64,000 bases of DNA, taken from NCBI GenBank assembly GCA_949357655.1, contig CASHTG010000009.1, positions 744,001 to 808,000 on the forward strand. Direction: 5' to 3'. The notes below the pieces were generated by a model that was not told the DNA's origin, did not search any database, and worked only from the letters and a program-made list of their open reading frames with translations. The stretch is from Parascedosporium putredinis (taxonomy: Eukaryota; Ascomycota; Sordariomycetes; Microascales; Microascaceae). Shown here one piece after another: positions 43,082 through 54,000 of this stretch. Within the stretch, counting starts at the first letter, position 1, and the number at the start of each line of letters is the position of its first letter. A program made the position numbers and the translations under genes.

Positions 43082-44067
43082 ATGACGGCGTCCAACGGCA
43101 CCGCGACCAACGGCCACGGCCAGGCCCGCCGGCCCTCCCCTGCGGAATCTACGCCCCCACCATGACCTTCTTCGACCCCGAGACGGAAGAAGTAGACGTC
43201 GCCACGATCAAGAAGCACGCCGTCCGCCTCGTGACAGACGGTCTCGTCGGCCTCGTGACGATGGGTTCCAACGGCGAGGCCGTACACTGCACGCGCGAGG
43301 AAAAGATTCTCGTGACGCAAGCCACGCGCGAGGCCCTCGACGAAGCCGGCTTCGGGTCCACCCCCATCATCATCGGCGCCACCGAGGGCAGCGTCAAGGG
43401 CACCATTGAACTGTGCCAGCTCGCCCACGCCGCCGGCGCCGACTACTGCCTGCTCCTGCCGCCGAGCTACTTCCGCGGACTCATGGACGAGGCCGCCATC
43501 CACGACTACTTTGTCGGCGTGGCCGACGCCAGCCCTTTACCCCTCGTGCTGTACAACTATCCCGGCGCCGTCGCCGGCATCGACATGGACAGCGACCTCC
43601 TCATCAAGCTCGCCAAGCACCCCAACATCGTCGGCACCAAGTTCACCTGCGGCAACACGGGCAAGCTCACCCGCGTCGCCCTCGCCACCGACGCCAAGAC
43701 CCCGACCTCGGAAGGCTCCGGCTACATGGCCTTTGGCGGCGTCTGCGACTTCACCGTCCAGACCCTCGTCGGCGGCGGCAGCGGCATCATCGCCGGCGGC
43801 GCCAACGTCATGCCCAAGGTCTGCGCCCGCGTCTGGAACCTCTACGCCGAGGGTAAGTTCGACGAGGCCATCGCCCTGCAAAAGGTCCTCAGCCGCGGCG
43901 ACTGGGTCCTCACCAAGGCCGCCATCGCCGGCACCAAGCAGGCCATTCAGAGCTATTTCGGCTACGGCGGCTACCCGAGGCGGCCGCTCAAGAGGCTCGA
44001 TCAGGAGCGCGTGGCCGCCATCGAGGAGGGTATCCGGGAGGTCATGGCTGTCGAAAAGTCATTATAA
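43082..44067 (+). CDS. DapA/N-acetylneuraminate-lyase-family aldolase
   Basis: This is a class I (Schiff-base) TIM-barrel aldolase, 328 corrected residues, no intron. The phosphate/carboxylate loop is MGSNGEAVHCTREEK (the family's GTTGE position), the catalytic Tyr lies in VLYNYPGAVAG, and the Schiff-base Lys in IVGTKFTCGNTGK. The ending YGYGGYPRRPLKRL is typical of fungal members. Fungi make lysine by the aminoadipate route, so true dihydrodipicolinate synthase is unlikely. Fungal members include the D-galacturonate-pathway aldolase (LGA1/GaaC type) and 4-hydroxy-2-oxoglutarate aldolase-like enzymes; the sequence does not decide. One C is missing at 43137-43140, separating a 19-residue polar N-terminus from the barrel. 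Confidence 0.88.
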
Positions 44068-45090
44068 CGCCTCGATCGGCGGATACCCCCGGGGAAAAGC
44101 ACAGAAAATTCTGCTGCCCCTAAACTCGGAAAACAGAGTGCCTCTGCGGGACTGGATTGCAAAAGGGCCTGCGGGAGAGGGATTCACCACGATCGACGGC
44201 GACTTGGAATATACCAGGTCTTGAGAAAGGGACAAGACTTGGTATGTAAACGGTTCGTCGGAGCGGCGAGAAGTGGCTCTTTGAACAGATTCGTTTACTC
44301 AGTCATGCCCTGCTGTCCCCCTTTTCTGCTTTGCTTTTTCTTCTCTTGCCTTTGCCTTTTTTTTTTACAAGCCTCATTCGTTCACTCATGTTTTGGGTTG
44401 TTCTTTTTCTGTCCTAGTCCCCGCATCGGTCCCCAGCATCAATGTCTCCTTCGGCTCATCGTATCAATAGGATTTCAGGAATTCGATGGGCGGCATGAAT
44501 TACAACATTGAAGCTATTTCCTTTTTTCATTTTTCTTCCAGCTTTTTCTTCATCTTCATGACGATGATTATCTCTACGCGCTCCAGGCTATGTCACACAC
44601 AGACACACACAACCCTGTTCTTTGCCTCTGTTTTTTGTTCTCTCTATTAGCCTGTCTATCAGTTTGCATTGCCTACGTGGGCGGATTTTTGTCCAAGCAC
44701 ATTCTTCGGACGCATTGAGCGTAGTCGTTGGAAATAACGCGTAAATATATACATTATATATAAATGATTTCATCGGTCCATCTATTGCTGGGGATGAGAC
44801 ACCTTGTGGATAAGGCAAGTAACTTGACACCACTCCTCGGCGTCACTAATACGACATCATTCTTGGGAATCGACAGACAAGGTTACAATTAGCTTTATCA
44901 AAACGTTGAAGGGAGTGGCGGGAAATAAAGCAAGGGAGCAAACAAGCCAGAGGGAAAAGAAATTGGCGGCATCTATAACTAGATCCCTTTGTTCCGACAT
45001 ACCTGTCTCATCATTTTATACGATTCATAAATCATCATCACGTCTCCGTAGTTGACCCACGTTTAGTTGAGAGACAGGTTCCGTAGGCTC
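44068..45090. other. Convergent intergenic region
   Basis: This is 1.0 kb between the 3' ends of the aldolase and the Tda3-like gene. There are T-rich runs at 44348-44365 and 44519-44545, and AT-rich sequence around 44740-44770. No gene is seen. Confidence 0.6.
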
Positions 45091-46677
45091 TCATACTTTG
45101 AGCGTCCTTGGATCTAGCTCCGCGATGTCGGCGGCAGATGCCTTGCCTTCGAGAATATACTGCGCCATCAGATAGCCCGTAGCTGGCCCGTTCTGAATAC
45201 CCCAGCAGGTGTGCCCGGCGGCGACCCAGAGACCTGGTGTCAACGTGGGCCCAATCAAGGGTCCCCGTTCGTCACCCGAGCGCATGTGGCGAGGCAGGTA
45301 GCAAGCCTGGCGAGCCTTGACGGGGGCGGCGCGGAGGGCGGGACTGATGGTGGAGATGTAGGCTACTAGGTCTTCGCACTGGTCAGGGTCGGTCTGGACT
45401 AGATCGGCGGTTTCGGGGAGAGGAATGGCGGAGTCAGGTTCGCCTAGAAGGTATGTCTACATTAGTCTAAGGAATTTCCGGGGAAAAGAAAAAGATGGCT
45501 GAAAGGACGGGGACCTCCGTGGTCCGTTGGGGCTTTTCCTTGACGAGGGTTGCCCACGGAGGTAGGAAAAGGGAAGAGTTGGATAGAAGGAGCAGAGGAA
45601 ACGCACCACATGCGTAGACTTCGTTGTTAGGTCGCGCATAAATCTCGGGATCAACGCCTCGCTTGTGCTTCCGCTTCTGCCCCTTTTTCGCCCGGTGGGG
45701 TGGGACATAGTCTCGCGGAAGGGCGATATCGGTAAATATGGCCCAGGGGCTCACCTCGGCCTCGAAAACAACGCTGTGGGCGCGGAGGCCTTCGACTTTT
45801 GTCTTGGGGAGGAGCTTCCCGTCCAGGGCCCCGCGCACACGACGACGTCCGTATACTCTTTGAGAACGTGGACCTCGCCCGTTTTGCGGTCTCTGTACTC
45901 TATGCTGTCGACCCCTCCATCCGACGTCTTGATCTGCGTCACCTGGGCGCCCGTGCGAATGTCCACGCCCTCTTCACGCGCCAGCTCGGCGATCGCCGTC
46001 GTAAACTGGAAAGGATGGACTTGGGCTGTTTTCGTGGCGCCGGGTCTCCCCATTTCACAATAGCCGTCGAGCGTTTCGGGATCGACCCAGTCTAGGTCCA
46101 GGGGGACGCCCGCCTCTTGCAATAGTTGGACGGCGTCCGCGCTCTGCTTCGGCAACTTTTCCCAGTCCTTGGCCGGCTCGACGTCGGTGTTTTCCGCGGG
46201 CGCCCCATCACCACGGCGGGGGCTCTTGTCGGCGAAACTAGCGAGCTTCTCAGGAGTGACGGTGGCTGAGATGGAGCCGCAATGGAGGTGGCGGTAGCCC
46301 CACCTCCGGACACCATCGTGACGCTCGGCAAGCTCAGCATGCAGGCGGAAGGAGAGGGGCACAAGGCAATTGGGATACGCCCAGAGGGCAAGGAGGCCAC
46401 CGGCCTTTCCCGAGGCAGCGGAGGCGACGTCTGTTGCTTCGAGCAGGGTGATGCTATGTGTGGCTAGTGAAAACGTGGGATGGTGGGAGAGGAAGTAGGC
46501 AGTGGTGCAGCCGATGATGCCGCCACCTGGGTAGGCAAAAGGTTAACAATCCGTAGACGGAGGCTCGCTCTGAGGTTCCGTGCAGACAGAAGAAGAAGAA
46601 GGAAACGGGCGAAAACAGAGAGTCCAATGACCAGACGAACCTATTATAACGATGTTACGCTTGTCTTGGGCCGCCAT
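45091..46677 (-). CDS. Tda3-like FAD-dependent oxidoreductase (DAO fold)
   Basis: Three exons (46641-46677, 45607-46526, 45091-45443) encode 436 corrected residues. The FAD-binding Rossmann loop NIVIIGGGIIGCTTAYFL spans the first intron. It continues with EATDVASAASGKAGGLLA, typical of D-amino-acid-oxidase-fold enzymes of the Tda3 group, then VVVCAGPWTG and a C-terminal FAD contact GLWVAAGHTCWGIQNGPATG. Yeast Tda3 is a poorly characterised cytoplasmic/late-endosomal oxidoreductase. The substrate cannot be read from sequence. The terminal intron is 163 nt (45444-45606). One G is missing at 45818-45820, which otherwise shifts the frame after WTG. Confidence 0.88.
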
Positions 46678-48319
46678 TGTGGCCGGTGTGTGGGGTTTGT
46701 GCGACGGTGATGCGGGGTGGGGGAGAGCTCGGAGCTATGGCGAGAGCCACCTCCGTGAACCTAAGTAGGGCCGGGCTTCGCGAAATGAGCAGCCCCGAAA
46801 TCGAGAAGCTAGAACAAGCCGGTTGCGATGGCCAATTCCTGTTTGCAGGTCATTAATGATAAAAATGTAGAATGGCTACTGTAGGTGTCAAGTGTCACGC
46901 TACACACTAGGCCAAGCTTCCTTTAGCAAGGGCGACCAAGGGCAAAAGAAGACGGGAGAAGGAGGGGCAGGCGAATGTCATCTCCGCAAGGCAAGTGGCT
47001 GATCACATACAAGCAAGAAGCGAAGCTTACACTAGGACTGGAAAGAAGGTGCAACAAGGGGTATTCAAATTGTCCGTCCTACTTCGTATCTTCTCCCGGT
47101 GACGATGACGTGACCGTTTTTTCTTTTTTTTTCTTTCCTTCTCCCTCTCATCTATTTTGGTCTTGGTCCCTCTTTCCCCGTTGATTCTCTCTGCAGCCCG
47201 TGCCGATCGAGTTCCCAAAGCTGCGAGATCGAGCATTAGTGCAGTCTCGTCACAACGCCACTCATTGATTGGATCCTGGCTCAAGCTCGGAAAAACGGTA
47301 TTTGTCAGTTCCAGTTGTGACGATACCCGACACTGTGTTTCGAGCCTATTCCTGATGGACGAAGCACCAATTGTCGATCAGTCCATCCATGGATCCATTG
47401 ATGTACCAATCACTCTGGCCATAAACCTTTTTTCTTTTCTTCTTCGCTTGCATTCCTGATTCATTTGATTAGTCCGGCCGGCTGTCAGTCATAGAGAGTG
47501 GATCCCTCGTCGTGCTGCCTAGCGAGTTGATAAGTGTGTGTGTGTGTGCGCGTGTCTGTCTATCCGAGCAGCTTCGGTCAGATACCGAGGCACCAGAAGC
47601 TTCTCTCAGCTCTGCCCCGTGTGTGGGTTCGCTCGTTCAACCCAAACCTGGCGTTATCTCCGTGGCTGTTCCCATCGGACAAATTCGTCATTGCACCTCG
47701 TCACTGGCGCAACACCAATTGCTCAGCCGGTACGAGCTCGCCCATACCCCGCAGTGTTTGAGCGTCGGGGGCGGATCTGCTGGCGAACAGGAACGTTTTG
47801 GAGGATTTGAGGCGTTGTGAGCACCTCGCACGACCCCGGATGCTCTCTGTGCCGAGCTTCGTTGTCTGGCGCAAGCTCGTGCCCACCCACCTCCCGTAAC
47901 CCGTCGGACTCGGCGGGATAAGGAAAAGGAAAAAAAAAAAAAGGAAAAAAGGACACAGCGAGAAACGCTCCAATATAGGCCCGGGACAATCTTTGTTAGA
48001 ATACCTCGTGCGCCAAACACGCAATTGAAATGGGGCCCACATCAAAGCTCCGGCGCTACCATATGTATTTGCGATCCCCCTCTCCAAAACCCAACCTTTA
48101 CCTTGCACGCTTCAAACCAACCGTCGCTTTCGTGGTCCCATATCCTGCGATAACCCGAATCGAGCATACTCTTGCTCGTCTCTGTCTAGAAACACTTCAA
48201 GTAGTGTAAGGCAGCATATTCATCGTCCAGCACCTGCGCTAGCCCGCTGCACCCCGCCATCACTCGCACCTCTGCAAACGGCAGCTCCGTCCATCCCCCG
48301 CAACCAACCATTCAGCACG
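46678..48319. other. 1.6-kb divergent promoter region
   Basis: This lies between the starts of the Tda3-like gene (minus) and the glutathione peroxidase (plus). It contains a GT microsatellite (47534-47558) and an A-rich run (47929-47950). Several open frames reflect low stop density rather than genes. The last 150 nt before 48320 are C/A-rich leader sequence. Confidence 0.55.
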
Positions 48320-48994
48320 ATGGCGTCCGCCACTACCTTTACGATTTCAAGCCCTTGGATAGTGAGTGACGTCTTTTTATCCCATGTGCGACCTAGCCCA
48401 TCGAATCTTCAGAATCTCTCTCTTTCCCCGCGCGCGCCTATTCCCCTGCGACGGGCCATTCACCTTTTTCGAGTTTCGCCCTGCGCAACCCCAGACCCGA
48501 AGTGATGCTAACATCGTTTTCCTACTAGAGCGCGGCCAAGAACTGTCCCTTGGCGATTACAAGGGCAAGGTCGTCCTCGTCGTCAACACCGCCTCCAAGT
48601 GCGGCTTTACCCCCAGTTTGCCGGTCTCGAGCAGCTCTGGACCGAAATCAAGGAGAAGAACCCCGACGACTTTGTCATCCTCGGCTTCCCTTGCAACCAA
48701 TTCGGCGGCCAAGACCCCGGTACCGACGAGGACATTCAGAGTTTCTGCCAAATCAACTATGGCGTCACTTTCCCCATCATGAAGAAGATCGAGGTCAACG
48801 GCGACAACGCCGACCCCTTATACAAGTGGCTCACGACCGAGAAGCCCGGTCTCCTGGGTCTCAAGAGGATCAAGTGGAACTTTGAAAAGTTCCTTGTCGG
48901 CAGGGATGGCAAGATCAAGGGGAGGTGGGCGTCGACGACGAAGCCGGAATCGCTGAAGCAGCCCATCCTCGACGCGCTAGCCGAGTCCGCCTGA
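48320..48994 (+). CDS. Thiol peroxidase of the glutathione-peroxidase family (Hyr1/Gpx3 type)
   Basis: It reduces hydroperoxides, normally with thioredoxin; yeast Hyr1/Gpx3 also relays the H2O2 signal to Yap1. Two exons (48320-48361, 48529-48994) encode 169 corrected residues. The peroxidatic Cys is in NTASKCGFTP (selenocysteine in animal GPX1), the resolving Cys region is LGFPCNQFGGQDPG, and the catalytic Trp is in WNFEKFLVGRDG. Exon 1 reads MASATTFYDF only if one T is restored at 48338-48340. A second missing base lies in CCCCC 48610-48614, right after the active-site Cys. The 167-nt intron has a GCTAAC branch. The short length and lack of dimer loop fit the monomeric 2-Cys fungal type. Confidence 0.93.
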
Positions 48995-51003
48995 GGGGGC
49001 GCGGAGGACGCTCGAGGTGACAAGGATGTAGACGGGCCCGCGCGGTTATAGAGACGCGGCCAGCTAGTATTTTCTTTTTGTTTGAGAAATATCCCGTATA
49101 TCAGAATTGAAAGAGCTCCTCCCCCACATACTACTGCTTCGATGCTACTGTTTCGCGTGCGCGCGCATGCGTCCTATAACGATGGCCGGTTGAGGTCAGG
49201 CCGCAGCCCCCTCCCGAAGGCCAGCTTCGAGTATCGAACCTAGAGGTGCTATGAGGATCAACGTCAGCCAACAGGTCCATATCGTCTCCCACTCCTGTCC
49301 TCTCCATGGGTTCCAGGGTGCTGAATATGATGCGCATGTAGGCGTGAGCGCAGAGTTTGAGAACCACCACTAGGTGGGGTGAGTGGCCTTCAGCGCGACG
49401 GCGGTTGAGGCGGGCTGGGAAGCTTGGTTGCTATACTCCCAACAAGGCCTTCCCACCTCCAAAGCCGATGATCCAGAGAAAAGCAATGAATACAAGGAAG
49501 GGGACGAGGATGGTGGCTATGTTTACGGGCCAAGTGCGCTGATGTCCCAGAAACCGGCCAAGAACCATTCCGTGCCCATTTCACGTCGGCCGACTGACAA
49601 AAGTGCAGACCGTAAAGCAAAGGGCAATGGAAGCGCAGCTACCATCATTCCTCGAGGAGTAAACCCGCCAACTGCACTTGAACGCCGTCTAGGAGATCTG
49701 TGCTAGTTGAAGGATTGTATTAGTTTCAAAGGTAGAACCACGCCTTTCACAACCCACGGACTGAACAACAACAACAAACAACAGCCCGTGACCTGTATAT
49801 CTTGGGCTCGCGCTTTGGCTTCAAATCCAGGAGTGAAACTTATCCCGGTTGAAGCCACTCTTCCTCTACAAATGGTTCCAGATTGCCAATAGGGCTGGGG
49901 GTAACCTAACAAGATTGAGCACGTTATATAGAATGCTGACATGCAAGAGGATTTGATCCTCAGCCACGAAAGGGGGTCCGAGAGTCCGTACGACTCCCTT
50001 TCGCCCCGGCCTCTTCTGGTCCTTCCGCGTCACATCCCGTGGCACGTCGAGGAAGCCGGCTTCCGTCCGCTCTTGCGTCCGCGTCCACATCGACAACCCG
50101 CTCCGTCCCAGAAAGAAGAAAGAAAAAAGCCACTCGTTTCGCTAACGCTAGGACTCGGGATATTCAAGAGCGGAAGCGAGAAGCAGCAAGGCCCAACGAA
50201 ATCCTAACCAGGCCGACGACCAAGCTATTTTCTTCCCTCTCTCTCTCCCTTTTGCTCTTGCTCTCCCACCCTGTCTCATCCTACTCAACATCACTGGTCA
50301 ATTGCCTCTACGCGATGCTCACGAGGACAAGCCACGATGGGCAGGCCCGCTGTTTCTTGGTTACGGGACGAAGCGTCATCTAATCTCCGCGCTCGGCACA
50401 TGAGCTGGCTGGCTTGCTTGCAGGTACACCATCTTTTGAGTTTTAGGAGGGCAAAGTAGCCCTTTTCTTTTTCACACATCGTCGGCTTGGTTATATCTTT
50501 GCTTTTGGGGGCGAGGTTGGCGAGCACCACCCTGACGGGGAGAAAGAAAAAGCAAAGGGGTTTTGAAAAAAGCTTAACAAGACTCCGAGAGCTAGGGGAT
50601 CGGTAGAGGCGCCGGAAAGGGAGGGGGCGTGGGCTCTTCTTCCCAGGCTGCGGATGGGCAGAAATAGCCATGTTTGGGGGTCACCTTGTCGGGTTTGACC
50701 CTTCACTAGATGAACTGAAAGCTTCCTGCATTCGTGTGGTTGGCCTTGCGTCACGGTAGGTGTCGGTTGGGAATGGGAGGAGACTGCATGCCAGAGGAGG
50801 GGATGACACGGGTCACGCGAGGACTGGAAGATAGAGAGACTTAGCTGATAGGAAGGTTTTGTTGAAGAGGGTCCCGTTAGTCTGAACTTGATATGCATGC
50901 ATCTCCTTCTCCTTCCCCTTACTCCCATCATGGCAAGGATGGATCGCGAAGCCAAACCGCTCTCTACTGGCGTCCAGGTTAGAGAAGAAGGAAACAAAAA
51001 AGA

Positions 51004-51070
51004 AGGGTGTGTTTGTCGTGTGGGTGTGTAAGTGGGCGTGCGTGTGTGTGTGGTGTGTGTGTGTGCGCGC
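51004..51070. repeat. GT-rich degenerate microsatellite
   Basis: Runs of GT interrupted by CG, GG and AA dinucleotides fill this stretch inside the gene-free region. Confidence 0.8.
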
Positions 51071-54000
51071 GCTGCTTGATGCGAGGCCACTTGGCCGACC
51101 CCTTCTCGGCGTCAGATGGCCTAACCTAGCTCTCTCACTCATCACGCAAGATCGTAGGGTCGTAACGTCAAAGCCCATGAGAGCAGGTCCGGATTTACAG
51201 TCAGATTAGAGTTTTTGTCGAATTGCTTGATTTGCTTGGATGGGGGCAGGGAAAGCAAGGTAAAAAACACAGGATAGGAATTCGTGTGAACTCGAGATCA
51301 CGATGGTCCTTTCCGACATAGCCAGATAGGAAAGATAGGAAAGAAGGTGGTATCCGTGGGGGGGAAGGGTGAGCCATGGGCATCGCACACCAAAAGCCCT
51401 CCCCTCCCCCCCCCCCAAAAAGGGCAGTAGAGAGTACCCAGATAAGACTGATTGATAGGGAGGAGCAAGGGTACAAAAGGAACCATCCCCCGGTTGCTGT
51501 GTTTGGTTCTTGCCTCTTCGCCTCTTCTCGCTTGTGCCTCTTCATATAAATCCTGTCTGCAATGTAAGCCTGCGCCTGGCCACTCGAGTCGCCCCGATCG
51601 CGCGGCGGTCAAACCGCCCCCAGAAAAGGGAGCAAGATACAGACGAGGAGGAGAAACAAGAGAAACAAAGCAAACAAAAGAAGAAAAAAAGCCTCCACGC
51701 GCACACCACCCTGCTCGCTCCCATCCTCCGAGGCAAGAGCCGTGACCTTCTGGGTTGGGTTAGGAAGGAGATGGAAGATCGCCCAACGAACATCGCAAGT
51801 GTGCTACTACTCGAGACCTGGGTGGGATGGGTTTAGTCTCGATACCCGGGTTTTTGTCCTTTCTTCTCATCTTCTTTTCTTTTTCTCTCGTGAGAGCTTG
51901 GGGAACCCGCAGGATGAGTTGGTGATGTGATGGGACCAGAAACCCCACTGACCCTCATCTATCGCTAGTCGAAAAGAGGGTGGTGGGGTGTTGCCAGTGA
52001 AGCACGACAATATCGACCAAGCGGACGCCAGTCCTTAGAGAGTAGAGGGGGAAGGTTTGCTCCTGGAATCACATCGCACACGGCGAAGTGATGCGAAGAG
52101 AGGTCATGGGGGCCGTCGGAAGGGTATAGCAGCATGTAGGTGGCCGATATTACTTTCCCGGCCGTCCAAGAGACGATCCCCATCCTAGCCACTTAAACCC
52201 CCGATTACTGACTGACAAGCACCCGGCTCCTAGGTAGCGGACCCCTTTCGAGATTGCGAGCCGTACGTGGCGACAGAGGCGATCTCGCCGACGTCAAGCT
52301 CTGTATCCCAACACCCGAATGCTCTGATATTGCGGCCCCCTCCCCACCGACCACGGGAATCCCTAGGTGCCGCTGCAGCGCACTCTACTGGATATTACAT
52401 ACCTTGGGCTTGGACCCGGTGACGATGCTCGAGGGCGTGCTCATCACCGATGGACGGGGAGGCAACTGGGGGTCACCGACGCGCAATGTCGTCAGCTCGA
52501 TATTCGCCGTCGTGTGATGCGCAGCGTGTTAGTACTTGCCACCCGGCGAGAAGCGTACCACAAGAAGAGGAGATACTTTACTTCATCCAGGCGCGGCGCG
52601 AGGAAGAGGGACGGCCGATCACGCCAGTAAGAGGAAATCTTAAACATCCCAAGATTTGCACCCGCCGCATGCGCCTTTGACCCGGCGCATGACGGCCGAG
52701 GCGGCGCAGGAAGGAAAGGCGACGAGCCCGCCGACATGGCAGAGCGCATCTGACCGAAGAATTTCTGCCTCTTGATACATGCGCTGGGAGACGCGAAGAC
52801 GGCCGCCTTCCTGACAAGAGACCACATGCATAAGATGTAGATAAAGGCCCCAGTTTCGCAGAGCGCGAGGCAGTCATGCGGCCTTCCTACGCACCGGCGG
52901 CGGTCCCATCTCACTATGGTGATAATGGCACATTCCTCTGAGTCTGGAGGGATTCGCGGAGGAAATATCAGCGCAAGGGCACGAACCGGATTTCCCCATA
53001 TCCGCTTTAAGACCTATAAACCACAAGTTAACCCACGGCGCTTTATCGGCCGCCCTGCGGTCGCTATAGGAGCGCGGCGTTGTCAAGCAGTACACGGATG
53101 AGATTTGAAATCTACTCTTGGTAACTAGACGCATGCGATGTCCTTTGCGCCGTGGCCTTTCTCAATTCCATGGTTCGCAAGTCACGCATCTTGGACGAGA
53201 CCCATGCGAGCTCAGCATCGCTATAGCATGGCTATAGCATCGCTCTGGCATCGCTGTGACTGAGCACCGCGCCGCGGAAACATGAGTGACGGAGATATGA
53301 GTGAGCACACCGAGCGTATAGCTTAAATGCTAAGTTAGCTGGTCATTCCGCATTACCCGTAGCACCCGAAAGTGTTACGAAAACGCTACATTAGAGGCAA
53401 CACCAACGGAGAAAGCAGTCGTTAGTTTGATATTTCCATCCACCAATTCGTCTAGCATGTTCGAGATGATCGATGGCAGCCTAGCTGGCTTCGCTCGGGA
53501 GCAGGGTCAGCGCAGCCCCCGCGATGTCTAGACCATTCTTTTTCTGTTACTCCTTGTTTCCCGCGCAATGCGTAAGCTGATGCAAGATGCAATCATCATG
53601 GAACAGGGGCCCCTGCGGAGATTGAGGGAAAGATTCATGAACCTCGTGGAGCTGATAGAAGGTTAGGGGGCAAACGCGGAAATGTGCGGAATCTAGGACT
53701 GTAGCGGCTGCGCAGGTTCAGTCTAGGCCGTGGTAACGGCGCCTGTGTCGTTCTATTTTCTTCTTCTCTCCCCTTACATATGACCAGTCGTGGAGCTAAG
53801 AGAGACGAATTTAAACCGCTTGTGCATTCTACACCACCAGACACACATCTCTTGTCCTCGAGCTAGAGGGCGTGAGAAGCTTGTAATAAAAGAAAAATGG
53901 CGCCTAAGCAAAACAGGGAAACAACCTTGAACGTCGAACGTGCTCTAGTGTCTGCAGGCGGGAGAGGTACGCGGCTAGACTAGGTGTCAGCCAGGCGCAG

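Noticed and set aside
43082..48994. Secondary-metabolite or catabolic gene cluster
   Set aside because: Aldolase, oxidoreductase and peroxidase are neighbours, but there is no backbone enzyme, regulator or dedicated transporter among them, and orientations and spacing are ordinary.
49383..49706. 107-codon plus-strand frame with hydrophilic composition
   Set aside because: It reads like a possible small protein, but it has no family resemblance and lies in the 3' flank of the peroxidase gene; not enough to call.
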